Of a stretch of 26,699 nt of DNA, positions 1-6,873 are shown in pieces. Both the position numbers and the translations under genes were made by a program. The DNA comes from JAKAWQ01 sp035503055 (GTDB lineage: Bacteria > Pseudomonadota > Alphaproteobacteria > Acetobacterales > Acetobacteraceae): positions 1 to 26,699 of the forward strand of contig DATJTV010000082.1 of the NCBI GenBank assembly GCA_035503055.1. The letters are read 5' to 3'. Below the pieces are notes generated by a model. The model was not told where the DNA came from. It did not search any database and saw only the letters and a list, made by a program, of their open reading frames with translations. Positions within the stretch are counted from its first letter, which is position 1. Each line of letters starts with the position of its first letter.

Positions 1-1316
1 CGGACGGTCCGCCTCCCCCGCCGCCTGCCCCGTTCCAAGGTCCCCGGGCCGCGTCGCTGGAGGCGATCGCCGAGCTTCGCCGCCTCTGCCTCTCCCGCCT
101 CGACCCGGTCGCCGCCGCGGCGACGCGCGCCGAGCGGCTGATCGACGAGATCGAGCGGGTGATCGCCGAGATCGCGACCGAGCGGCGGATCCAGCTCAAC
201 GGCCGCGAGCAGCGCGGGCTCGCCGCCGAGCTGGTGGACGACATGCTCGGGCTCGGCCCGCTCGAGAAGCTGCTCGGCGACGATTCGATCAACGACATCA
301 TGGTCAACGGGCCCGAGCGCGTGTTCGTCGAGCGGGCCGGCAAGCTCGAGCAGGTGCCGGTGCGGTTCCGCGATTCCCAGCACGTCGCCAATATCTGCCA
401 GCGCATCGCCGCCGGCGTCGGAAGGCGCGTCGATGAATCGAGCCCGATGGTCGATGCGCGGCTCAAGGACGGCTCGCGCGTCAATATCGTGCTGCCGCCG
501 CTGGCACTCGACGGGCCGTGCATCTCGATCCGCAAGTTCGCCCGCCGCGTCATCGATTTCGCCCGCCTCGTCGAGACCGGCTCGCTCATCCCGCCGGTCG
601 CGCGCGCGCTCGAGATCGCCGCGCGCGCCCGCCTCAACGTCATCATCTCGGGCGGCACCGGCTCGGGCAAGACCACGCTCCTCAACGCGATGTCGCGGCT
701 GATCGATCCCGCGGAGCGGATCGTCACGGTCGAGGACGCGGCCGAGCTTCAGCTCCAGCAGCCGCACGTGGTGCGGCTCGAGACCCGCCCCATGAGCATC
801 GAGGGCCGCGGCGAGGTGACGCAGCGCGACCTCGTGCGCAACGCGCTCAGGATGCGCCCCGACCGCATCATCATCGGCGAGGTGCGCGCGGCCGAGGCGT
901 TCGACATGCTCCAGGCGATGAACACCGGCCACGACGGCAGCCTCTCCACCATCCACGCCAATACCACGCGCGACGCGCTCACCCGCATCGAGAACATGGT
1001 GCAGATGGGCAACATGGGGCTGCCGGCGAAGGCGATCCGCACGCAGATCGTGGGCGCGGTCGATCTCATCGTGCAGGTCGAGCGCCAGCGCGACGGCGTG
1101 CGGCGGATCACGCAGGTGACCGAGATCTGCGGCCTCGAGGGCGAGGTCGTCACGATGAACGACTTCTTCCTCTTCGAGGTGCAGGGCGAGACGATGAGCG
1201 GGCGGCTCTTCGGCCGCTACAGGGTGAGCCGCGTCCGGCCGAGCTTCTTCCAGCGCCTCGCCTATTTCGGGCTCGAGCGCGCCTGGCTCGCCGCCGTCGA
1301 CGAGGCGGAAGGATGA
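1..1316 (+). CDS. cpaF: Tad/Flp pilus assembly ATPase CpaF (TadA), 5'-truncated
   Basis: Cytoplasmic secretion ATPase of the GspE/PilT/VirB11 superfamily that powers Tad (Flp) pilus assembly. The frame (codons beginning at position 3) is open to the left edge, so the start lies outside the window; the in-frame GTG at 159 is internal, because conserved-looking helical sequence and a run of six prolines precede it. Visible motifs are the Walker A GGTGSGKT (651-674), an acidic Walker B-type stretch RIIIGEVR (from 864) and the following His-box segment MNTGHDGSLSTIHANT, all typical of CpaF. The stop overlaps the tadB start as ATGA, so the two are translationally coupled. Only the N-terminal part is missing. 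The family assignment is secure; whether the pilus serves adhesion here is inference. Confidence 0.95.
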   Translation, partial: DGPPPPPPAPFQGPRAASLEAIAELRRLCLSRLDPVAAAATRAERLIDEIERVIAEIATERRIQLNGREQRGLAAELVDDMLGLGPLEKLLGDDSINDIMVNGPERVFVERAGKLEQVPVRFRDSQHVANICQRIAAGVGRRVDESSPMVDARLKDGSRVNIVLPPLALDGPCISIRKFARRVIDFARLVETGSLIPPVARALEIAARARLNVIISGGTGSGKTTLLNAMSRLIDPAERIVTVEDAAELQLQQPHVVRLETRPMSIEGRGEVTQRDLVRNALRMRPDRIIIGEVRAAEAFDMLQAMNTGHDGSLSTIHANTTRDALTRIENMVQMGNMGLPAKAIRTQIVGAVDLIVQVERQRDGVRRITQVTEICGLEGEVVTMNDFFLFEVQGETMSGRLFGRYRVSRVRPSFFQRLAYFGLERAWLAAVDEAEG

Positions 1317-2278
1317 GCCCGATCCTGCTCCGCCTGCTTCTCTCCGCCTGCATCGGCCTCGCCGGGCTCGGGCTCTCCAGCCTGCTCGTCCTCAACCTGC
1401 ATGCCGAGAACGAGCGGCGGCGCCGGCGCATCGCGGCCGCGACCGTGCCGCACCTTCCCGCCGGCGAGGCGGGGCTGCCGAGCCTCTTCCGCCGCGCCCG
1501 GATCGGCGGGCTGGAGCGGCTGGCGCGGCGCGCGGGAAGCGTGATCGGCTTCGACCCGGTGCGGCGCGATCAATACAAGCTGCCGTGGTGGGCCGTGCTC
1601 GGGATCGCGCTCACGCTCGGGCGGGTTGCGGCGGGCCTGCTCGGCGGGCTGCTCGGCCCGCTCTCGGGGCTGCTCGTTCCGGCCGGCGCGATCGTTGTCG
1701 CGCGCGCCTTCTTCGGCTGGTGCGACGCGCGCCGCAGCCGCACCCTGCTCGAGCAGTTGCCGGACGCGCTGGCGACGATCGTCCGCTCCGTCCGCGTCGG
1801 CATTCCGATGCAGGAGGCGATCCAGGGCGTGGCGCGCGAAGGCGCGGTCCCGACCGCGCAGGAGTTCGCGCTGCTCGGCAACCGCGTGCGCATCGGCACC
1901 CCGCTCGAGGAGGCGCTCGCCGAGCTGGCGGAGCGCAACCGGCTCCCCGAATACCGCTTCTTCGCGACCGCGCTCGCGCTGCAGAGCCAGACCGGCGGCG
2001 GGCTCACCGAGACGCTCGAGAATCTCGCCGAAGTCATCCGCAAGCGGGTGGTGCTGCGCGCGCGCGGCCACGCGCTGGCGGCGGAGGCGCGCACCAGCGC
2101 CGGCATCCTCGCGGTCCTCCCGGTGTTCTCCGGGGTCTCGCTCTGGTTCCTCAACCGCGGCTACATGTCCCAGCTCTTCACGGATCCCACGGGCGAGAAG
2201 ATTTTCGGCGCCGCCGTGCTCTCGCTCGCCTCCGGCCTCCTGGTGATGCGCAGCATCATCCAGCGGAGCCTCTCATGA
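1313..2278 (+). CDS. tadB: Tad pilus inner-membrane platform protein TadB
   Basis: Polytopic inner-membrane protein, 321 aa, of the type II secretion F (T2SSF) family. TadB and TadC together form the platform on which CpaF acts during Flp pilus assembly. Hydrophobic segments are near residues 5-27, 92-134 (probably two spans), 262-282 and 296-313. The T2SSF domain covers roughly 145-270, beginning with LLEQLPDALATIVRSVRVG and containing the LTETLENLAEVIRKR helix. The ATG at 1313 is chosen because it overlaps the cpaF stop; sequence further upstream in this frame is merely cpaF read out of frame. Length fits the family. The following gene again starts inside this stop codon, so cpaF-tadB-tadC form one unit. 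Confidence 0.93.
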   Translation: MSPILLRLLLSACIGLAGLGLSSLLVLNLHAENERRRRRIAAATVPHLPAGEAGLPSLFRRARIGGLERLARRAGSVIGFDPVRRDQYKLPWWAVLGIALTLGRVAAGLLGGLLGPLSGLLVPAGAIVVARAFFGWCDARRSRTLLEQLPDALATIVRSVRVGIPMQEAIQGVAREGAVPTAQEFALLGNRVRIGTPLEEALAELAERNRLPEYRFFATALALQSQTGGGLTETLENLAEVIRKRVVLRARGHALAAEARTSAGILAVLPVFSGVSLWFLNRGYMSQLFTDPTGEKIFGAAVLSLASGLLVMRSIIQRSLS

Positions 2279-3213
2279 CGGGAAGCGCGCTCCTCACCGC
2301 GCTCGGGGCCACCGGCTCGCTGCTGCTGGTCACCGCCGGCCTGCTGATCGCGATGACGGGCCGGGAAGCCCGCTTCCGCGCGCGCGTGCGGCTGGTGCAG
2401 GCGAGCGTGGGGTTGGCCCCTCTGGAGGCGCCGGCCGCCGCCACGGGCCGTGGCGCGCTCCGCCTCGTCGCGCTGATCGGCATGACCATCGCGCGGAGCG
2501 GGCTGCTCTCGACGCGCACCATCACCGAGCTGGAGCAAACGCTGCTCGCCGCCGGCTTTCGCGGCGGCAACGGGCTCGGCCTCTTCGTCGGCAGCAAGCT
2601 TCTCCTGCTCGGCGGCGCGCCGCTCGTCGCCATCCCGCTGGCGGACGCGCTCCCTTTGCCGCCGCCGCTGCGCCATATCCTCATCTTCGGCTCGGCGGCG
2701 CTCGGCCTCCTCGCGCCCGACATCATCGTCCGCCGGATGCGCGCGGGCTACCTCCGCCGGCTCGAGCGCGGCCTGCCGGACGCGCTCGACATGCTGGTGA
2801 TCTGCGCCGAGGCCGGGCTCGGCCTCGAGGCCGCGATCAGCCGCGTGGGCGCGGAGATCCGCCCCGCCAACCGCGCGGTCGCCGCGGAATTCGCCGAGAC
2901 CGCGAGCGAGCTGCGCATCACCTCGGACATGCGTGCGGCCCTCATCAATCTCGGCCAGCGCACCGGCCTCGATTCCCTCAAGCGCCTCGGCGCGGTGCTC
3001 ACCCAGAGCATCCAGTACGGCACGCCGCTCACCCGGGCGCTGCGCACGATCAGCGGCGAGATGCGCGAGGAGATGCTGATCCGCTTCGAGGCCCGGGCCG
3101 CGCGCCTGCCGGTGCTGCTCACGGTGCCGATGATCCTCTTCATCCTGCCCTGCGTCTTCATGATCGTGGGCGGTCCGGCGATGCTGCAGGTGATCCGGGC
3201 TTTTCATCATTGA
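2275..3213 (+). CDS. tadC: Tad pilus inner-membrane platform protein TadC
   Basis: Second T2SSF-family platform protein, 312 aa, partner of TadB in the Flp pilus machine. An N-terminal membrane span lies at about residues 8-27, a hydrophobic pair at 100-150, the T2SSF domain at 168-295 starting LPDALDMLVICAEAGLGLEAA, and a C-terminal span at 279-300. The segment EMREEMLIRFEARAARLPV just before the last span is a characteristic TadC feature. The ATG at 2275 overlaps the tadB stop (ATGA). A small lipoprotein gene follows after 20 bases, consistent with the usual tadB-tadC-tadD order. Nothing looks broken. Confidence 0.93.
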   Translation: MTGSALLTALGATGSLLLVTAGLLIAMTGREARFRARVRLVQASVGLAPLEAPAAATGRGALRLVALIGMTIARSGLLSTRTITELEQTLLAAGFRGGNGLGLFVGSKLLLLGGAPLVAIPLADALPLPPPLRHILIFGSAALGLLAPDIIVRRMRAGYLRRLERGLPDALDMLVICAEAGLGLEAAISRVGAEIRPANRAVAAEFAETASELRITSDMRAALINLGQRTGLDSLKRLGAVLTQSIQYGTPLTRALRTISGEMREEMLIRFEARAARLPVLLTVPMILFILPCVFMIVGGPAMLQVIRAFHH

Positions 3214-3233
3214 ACTTCGCGAGGATTGGCAAG

Positions 3234-3965
3234 ATGCGAATCCTGTTCGCCCTGGCCACGCTGGCGCTCGCTTCCTGCGCGGCGCATCCGCCGGGAAGCG
3301 GCGATGACGCGGCGGGCGCGGCCAGCCTGAAGCTCGCCGACGCGGCGATGGCGGGCGGGGCGCCGGCGATCGCGCTCCGGGTCGCGGACGGCGTGCTGGC
3401 CGCGCATCCGGCCGACGTCGCCGCACTCGTCGAGGAGGGCACCGCGCTCGCCGCCCTCGGTCGTGACGATCAGGCAACGATCAGCTTTCGGCGCGCGCTG
3501 GCGCTGGCGCCCGGCTCGCGCGAAGCCCGCATCGGCCTCGGCCGCCTCGCGCTCGGCTCCGACCCCGCGGAAGCGGCGACGCTCTTCGGGGAAGTATTGC
3601 GCAGCCGACCCGACGACGTGACCGCGCTGATCGACCGCGGCATCGCCGAGGATCTGCAGGGCGAACACGCGGCGGCCGAGGCCTCCTATCGCGCCGCGCT
3701 TTCGGTGCAGCCGGACAATACCGCGGCCGAGGTCAACCTCGCCCTTTCGCTGGCACTCGCGGGCCATGCGCAGGTCGCAATCGGCATGCTCCGGCCGCTG
3801 GCGGCCGGCCAGGCCGGCGGACGGCGCGTCGCGGACGACCTCGCGGTCGCCTTGGCGATGAGTGGAGAAACCCGCGCCGCATCGGAGATCCTTGCCCCCG
3901 AGCTCAGCGAAAGCCAGATCACGGAGGCGATCGCCGCGTACCGCGAGCTGCAGCCGGCCCCCTGA
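3234..3965 (+). CDS. tadD: TPR-repeat lipoprotein, TadD-like
   Basis: Predicted periplasmic lipoprotein of 243 aa. The N-terminus is a short lipoprotein signal with lipobox L12-A13-S14-C15, so C15 would be acylated. The rest is helical with tetratricopeptide-like repeats, clearest around residues 65-98 and 133-166 (pattern ALAALGRDDQATISFRRAL). TadD proteins are TPR lipoproteins thought to help assemble the outer-membrane part of the Flp machine, and the position right after tadC supports this name. I prefer the ATG at 3234 over the in-frame TTG at 3210 because it puts the signal peptide at the exact N-terminus and has GAGG about 10 bases upstream. The last plus-strand gene of the Tad block; an 87-base gap follows. 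Confidence 0.8.
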   Translation: MRILFALATLALASCAAHPPGSGDDAAGAASLKLADAAMAGGAPAIALRVADGVLAAHPADVAALVEEGTALAALGRDDQATISFRRALALAPGSREARIGLGRLALGSDPAEAATLFGEVLRSRPDDVTALIDRGIAEDLQGEHAAAEASYRAALSVQPDNTAAEVNLALSLALAGHAQVAIGMLRPLAAGQAGGRRVADDLAVALAMSGETRAASEILAPELSESQITEAIAAYRELQPAP

Positions 3966-4052
3966 CAAGCGGCCCGGCCACCGGCGAAGGCGGGGTCGGC
4001 CCCGGAGCGCAACTGCTCTAGAATACGGCGCCCATGGGGAAGGACGCCCGCC

Positions 4053-4505
4053 GTGAAGAAGATCGCCCTATCCGCCGCACCCGCCCGCGAGGGAACCGAT
4101 TATCCTCCGCCCTACGATGAACCCTGCCTCCGGCGCGCGCGGCGCGCGCTCGGCGACGCGGCCGGGCTTACCCAGTTCGGGGTCAACCTGCTCCGCCTGC
4201 CTCCCGGTGCCTGGTCGAGCCAGCGCCATTGGCACCGCGCCGAGGACGAGTTCGCCTGGGTGCTCGAAGGCGAGGTCGTGCTCGTCACCGACGCCGGCGA
4301 GGAGGTGCTGCGCGCCGGAGACTGCGCGGGCTTCAAGGCGGGCGAGGCGAACGGGCATCATCTTCAGAACCGCTCCGCGAGCGATGCCGTCGTGCTCGAG
4401 ATCGGCTCGCGCCGGGACGCGGTGGAGAGCGTCCTCTACCCGGACATCGATCTCAAATGGGAGGCCGCGCGGGGCTACGCGCACGCCGACGGCACGCCAT
4501 ACTGA
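4053..4505 (+). CDS. Small single-domain cupin protein
   Basis: Soluble 150-aa protein with one double-stranded beta-helix cupin domain. Cupin motif 1 is visible as G52 ... H59-W60-H61 ... E66 ... G73, and motif 2 as G89-D90 ... H102/H103 ... N106. These histidines and E66 are the expected metal ligands, so a mononuclear metal site is likely. The C-terminus ending in a HADGTPY-like tail occurs in a widespread family of uncharacterised cupins. The start is GTG, with a good ribosome site GGGGAAGGA at 4036-4044 eight bases before it; the ATG at 4034 is out of frame. The next gene, a glutathione S-transferase, begins 23 bases after the stop, suggesting joint expression and perhaps a detoxification role. 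Substrate unknown. Confidence 0.85.
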   Translation: MKKIALSAAPAREGTDYPPPYDEPCLRRARRALGDAAGLTQFGVNLLRLPPGAWSSQRHWHRAEDEFAWVLEGEVVLVTDAGEEVLRAGDCAGFKAGEANGHHLQNRSASDAVVLEIGSRRDAVESVLYPDIDLKWEAARGYAHADGTPY

Positions 4506-4528
4506 CCCCGAAGGAACAGAGATATCGA

Positions 4529-5137
4529 ATGCAGCTCTACGCGATGCGCATTTCGGGCAATTGCTGGAAGGTGGCGCAGATCCTGCGCCTGACCGGGCAC
4601 GACTTCGAGTGGATCGAGACCGACGGGAATGCCGGCGCCACGCGCACGGCGGGATTCCTGACGATCAACCCGATCGGCAAGGTGCCGGCGCTGGTGCTGG
4701 ACGACGGCACCGTGCTCGTCGAGAGCAACGCCATCCTGCTGCACTTCGCGGAAGGAACGCCCTGGCTGCCGCCGCCCGGCCTCGCGCGGACGCGGGTGCA
4801 CGAATGGCTCTTCTTCGAGCAGTACAGCCATGAGCCCTATATCGCGGTCGCGCGCAACATCATCACCTGGCGGCGGGAGGCGCACCTTCATCGCGAGCGG
4901 CTTGCCGAATGCGCCACGCGCGGCGCGCAGGCGCTGGAGGTTATGGAGCGGCGGCTGGCGGGAAATTCCTGGCTCGCCGGCGAGGCTCCGAGCATCGCCG
5001 ATCTCGCGCTGTTCGCCTACACCCATCGCGCCGACGAGGGCGGGTTCGATCTGGCGCCGTTTCCCGCCGTGCAGGCATGGCTCGCGCGGCTCGCCGCCCT
5101 GCCGGGCATGTCCACCCTGCCGCGCCGGGAAGCATGA
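4529..5137 (+). CDS. Glutathione S-transferase family protein
   Basis: Cytosolic 202-aa GST-fold protein. The thioredoxin-like N-terminal domain (about 1-76) shows the glutathione site: S9/C12 near the N-terminus as candidate catalytic residues, N47-P48-I49-G50-K51-V52-P53 with the cis-proline P53, and the E65-S66 pair that binds the gamma-glutamyl group. The all-helical C-terminal domain (about 88-200) has the N-capping box S155-I-A-D158 followed by LALFAYTH. Length is normal for bacterial GSTs. AAGGA lies 13 bases upstream of the ATG, a rather long spacing. It follows the cupin gene in a likely two-gene unit. The precise class and substrate cannot be read from sequence; glutathione conjugation or reduction is inferred from the family. 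Confidence 0.88.
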   Translation: MQLYAMRISGNCWKVAQILRLTGHDFEWIETDGNAGATRTAGFLTINPIGKVPALVLDDGTVLVESNAILLHFAEGTPWLPPPGLARTRVHEWLFFEQYSHEPYIAVARNIITWRREAHLHRERLAECATRGAQALEVMERRLAGNSWLAGEAPSIADLALFAYTHRADEGGFDLAPFPAVQAWLARLAALPGMSTLPRREA

Positions 5138-5155
5138 CAAGCGCGGCAATGGCCC

Positions 5156-5659
5156 CTACTCGCCGAGGCTCGCCTCGCTCGCCTCTACCGCCAGGTCCAT
5201 CTTGCGGGCGGAAGCGGCGCCAAAGCCGCCGACGGAGACTGCCAGATCCTGCAGCTGATCGGCGCTCACGAGCAGTTCGGCGTCGCCCCCGCAATCTGTC
5301 GGCCCTGCGCTCGTCGCCTTCCCCGCCCAATGGACGCGCCAGTGGACGCGCCAGTGGACACCAAGGCCGCCGGTCGCCATCGGATCGCCGGCCTCGACAA
5401 AGAGGCTGCCGCCCGACTTCTCCATCACCGCGGTATCGAGCACGCAAGTCCCACTCCCGGGAGCGCCGGCACGCTCCGCCGTGAGCACGAGCGCGGAGCC
5501 GGCGCCATTCGGCACATCCGCGAAACTCACGATATCACCGAGATCCGGCGCCTGCGCACGGACCTCTTCACCCACCGCTTGCACGGTCACCCCCGCGAAT
5601 GTCGCGAGGACGACGAGCACGAACACGCTCTCGACCAGCCGGACCCTTTGCGTATGCAT
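5156..5659 (-). CDS. Unrecognised membrane-anchored exported protein with internal tandem repeat
   Basis: I do not recognise this 167-aa protein. One hydrophobic segment lies at about residues 11-29, preceded by a basic start, and the remainder should be periplasmic. Two cysteines (in GTCVLD and PTDCGGD) could form a disulfide. The N-terminus reads RVRLVESVFVLVVL, resembling a type IV pilin helix with a glutamate at the position equivalent to +5, but no glycine precedes it. Mid-protein, the tetrapeptide VHWR is tandemly repeated because of a 12-bp DNA repeat. I choose the ATG at 5659, which has GGGAAG just upstream; an in-frame GTG at 5677 would add six residues. The gene converges on the GST gene and diverges from the dioxygenase gene. 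A link to the nearby Tad locus is conceivable but unproven. Confidence 0.65.
   Translation of the reverse strand: MHTQRVRLVESVFVLVVLATFAGVTVQAVGEEVRAQAPDLGDIVSFADVPNGAGSALVLTAERAGAPGSGTCVLDTAVMEKSGGSLFVEAGDPMATGGLGVHWRVHWRVHWAGKATSAGPTDCGGDAELLVSADQLQDLAVSVGGFGAASARKMDLAVEASEASLGE
5331..5360. repeat. 12-bp in-frame tandem repeat (2.5 copies)
   Basis: TGGACGCGCCAG occurs at 5331-5342 and 5343-5354, followed by the partial unit TGGACA. The unit is a multiple of three, so copy-number change adds or removes four residues (HWRV on the minus strand) without breaking the reading frame of the surrounding gene. Confidence 0.9.
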
Positions 5660-5672
5660 CGCTTCCCACACC

Positions 5673-5734
5673 GTCACTCGCCCGATTGGCCAAAAATGTC
5701 ACGGCTCCCGTGTTAACGGCGTGACATAGGTCAC
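5673..5734. promoter_or_regulatory. Cluster of GTCAC/GTGAC half-sites in divergent intergenic region
   Basis: Between the minus-strand gene (start 5659) and the plus-strand dioxygenase (start 5858) are four copies of the pentamer: GTCAC at 5673-5677 and 5698-5702, GTGAC at 5721-5725, and GTCAC at 5730-5734. Two perfect inverted repeats result: ATGTCACG/CGTGACAT (5696-5703 and 5720-5727) and GTGAC-ATAG-GTCAC (5721-5734). A GTTAAC palindrome lies between the first pair. This looks like an operator region, but the regulator is not identifiable. Confidence 0.4.
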
Positions 5735-5847
5735 TTCTGCGTCCAGCCGCGGGCGGGACCGGGAAAACTCGGTCGTGCCGGATGGGCTTTCCTGCCTGCC
5801 CGCCGTAAACTTTTCCGACCGACCTTTCCCGCCTGATCCCGTTTCGC

Positions 5848-5854
5848 GGAGGAA
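5848..5854 (+). promoter_or_regulatory. Ribosome binding site of the dioxygenase gene
   Basis: GGAGGAA three bases before the ATG at 5858, a strong Shine-Dalgarno sequence though rather close, fixes that ATG as the start. Confidence 0.7.
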
Positions 5855-5857
5855 GCG

Positions 5858-6772
5858 ATGCTTCACCGGCGCCCGCTCGGGGAGAATTTCGGCGTCGAGA
5901 TCGCCGGCGTCGATCTCGCCGCACCGCTCGACGAGCCCACGTTCCGCGCCATCGAAGAGGCTTTCTTCGGGGCCGAGGTCGCGGTGTTGCGCAACCAGCG
6001 CATCAAGCCCGCCGAGCAGCGCGCATTCGTCCGCCGCTTCGGCACGCTCGAGCAGCACGTGCGCAAGGAGAGCCTGCTCGCGTCCTATCCCGAGATCCTC
6101 GTCGTCTCCAACGTGCTCGACGAGGCCGGCCGGCCGATCGGCGCCCAGGATGCCGGGCGCTTCTGGCACAGCGATCTCTCCTACAAGGCGGAGCCGAGCC
6201 TGCTCTCGGCGCTCTACGCGATCGAGGTTCCCATGGGGCCCGAAGGGCCGCTCGGCGATACCGAGTTCGCGAGCGCGACCGCCGCCTACGCCGCCCTCCC
6301 CGAGCCGATGCGGCGGCGTCTCGCCGGCCTCCGCTGCGTCCACAGCTACGCCTTCTACCGTGCGAGGAACCGCGCCGCCCAGGCGCAAGAGCGGGCGGCG
6401 GGCGGGCGCGCCGTCATCGAGCCCGCCTTGAGCGCCGAGCAGTTGCGGCTCGTGCCGGACGTCGAGATGCCCGTGGTGCTCACCCACCCCGTGACGGGAC
6501 GGCCGGGCCTCTTCGTCAACGAGGCGCACACCTCCCGCATCGTCGGGCTCCCGCCGGAAGAGGGCCAGGCCCTGCTCGCCGAGCTTTGCGCCCACCTGCT
6601 CCGGCCCGAGTTCCGCTACCGCCATCGCTGGCGGGAAGGCGACCTGCTGCTCTGGGACAATTGCGCAGTGCAGCACAAGGCGACGTTCGACTACGACCTG
6701 CCATTACGCCGCTTGATGCACCGCATCACGGTACGTGGTCCGCGCGTCGGAATCGAGGCGCAACCCGCCTGA
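5858..6772 (+). CDS. TauD/TfdA-family Fe(II)/2-oxoglutarate-dependent dioxygenase
   Basis: Cytosolic non-haem iron oxygenase, 304 aa. TauD/TfdA enzymes couple decarboxylation of 2-oxoglutarate to hydroxylation of a substrate (taurine, phenoxyacetates and others). The iron triad is visible: H104-S-D106 in RFWHSDLSY, and H273 in DNCAVQHKATFDY. R289, 16 residues later in RRLMHRITV, is the expected 2-oxoglutarate carboxylate ligand. Length matches the family. It is followed after 101 bases by an ABC importer of the branched-chain/amide class on the same strand, so the enzyme may act on the imported compound; that is inference. Divergent from the unrecognised membrane gene across a region with repeated GTCAC half-sites. 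I would not name the substrate: TauD, TfdA and related hydroxylases are not separable by eye. Confidence 0.9.
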   Translation: MLHRRPLGENFGVEIAGVDLAAPLDEPTFRAIEEAFFGAEVAVLRNQRIKPAEQRAFVRRFGTLEQHVRKESLLASYPEILVVSNVLDEAGRPIGAQDAGRFWHSDLSYKAEPSLLSALYAIEVPMGPEGPLGDTEFASATAAYAALPEPMRRRLAGLRCVHSYAFYRARNRAAQAQERAAGGRAVIEPALSAEQLRLVPDVEMPVVLTHPVTGRPGLFVNEAHTSRIVGLPPEEGQALLAELCAHLLRPEFRYRHRWREGDLLLWDNCAVQHKATFDYDLPLRRLMHRITVRGPRVGIEAQPA

Positions 6773-6788
6773 ATCCCGCGCTCCGCGC

Positions 6789-6817
6789 TTGACGCTGCCG
6801 CCCGTTTCCCTTCACAT
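6789..6817 (+). promoter_or_regulatory. Possible sigma-70-type promoter for the importer operon
   Basis: TTGACG at 6789-6794 is a good -35 match, with TCACAT at 6812-6817 after 17 bases as a poor -10. It lies 57 bases before the binding-protein start. The weak -10 keeps confidence low. Confidence 0.25.
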
Positions 6818-6860
6818 GCCGCCCAATTCCGCGGCCCCGGTCGCGGGTAAGACGAAAATA

Positions 6861-6868
6861 GGGGGAGG
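6861..6868 (+). promoter_or_regulatory. Strong ribosome binding site of the binding-protein gene
   Basis: GGGGGAGG lies five bases before the ATG at 6874, the strongest Shine-Dalgarno sequence in this operon, in keeping with a binding protein needed in excess over its permease. Confidence 0.7.
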
Positions 6869-6873
6869 CAACC

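Noticed and set aside
518..1312. Upstream extension of the tadB frame
   Set aside because: Arg/His-rich sequence with no TadB similarity; it is cpaF read out of frame. The ATG at 1313 overlapping the cpaF stop is the natural start.
3991..4004. Terminator hairpin after tadD (CGGGG-TCGG-CCCCG)
   Set aside because: Only a 5-bp stem with no T-run; in DNA of this GC content such stems are expected by chance.
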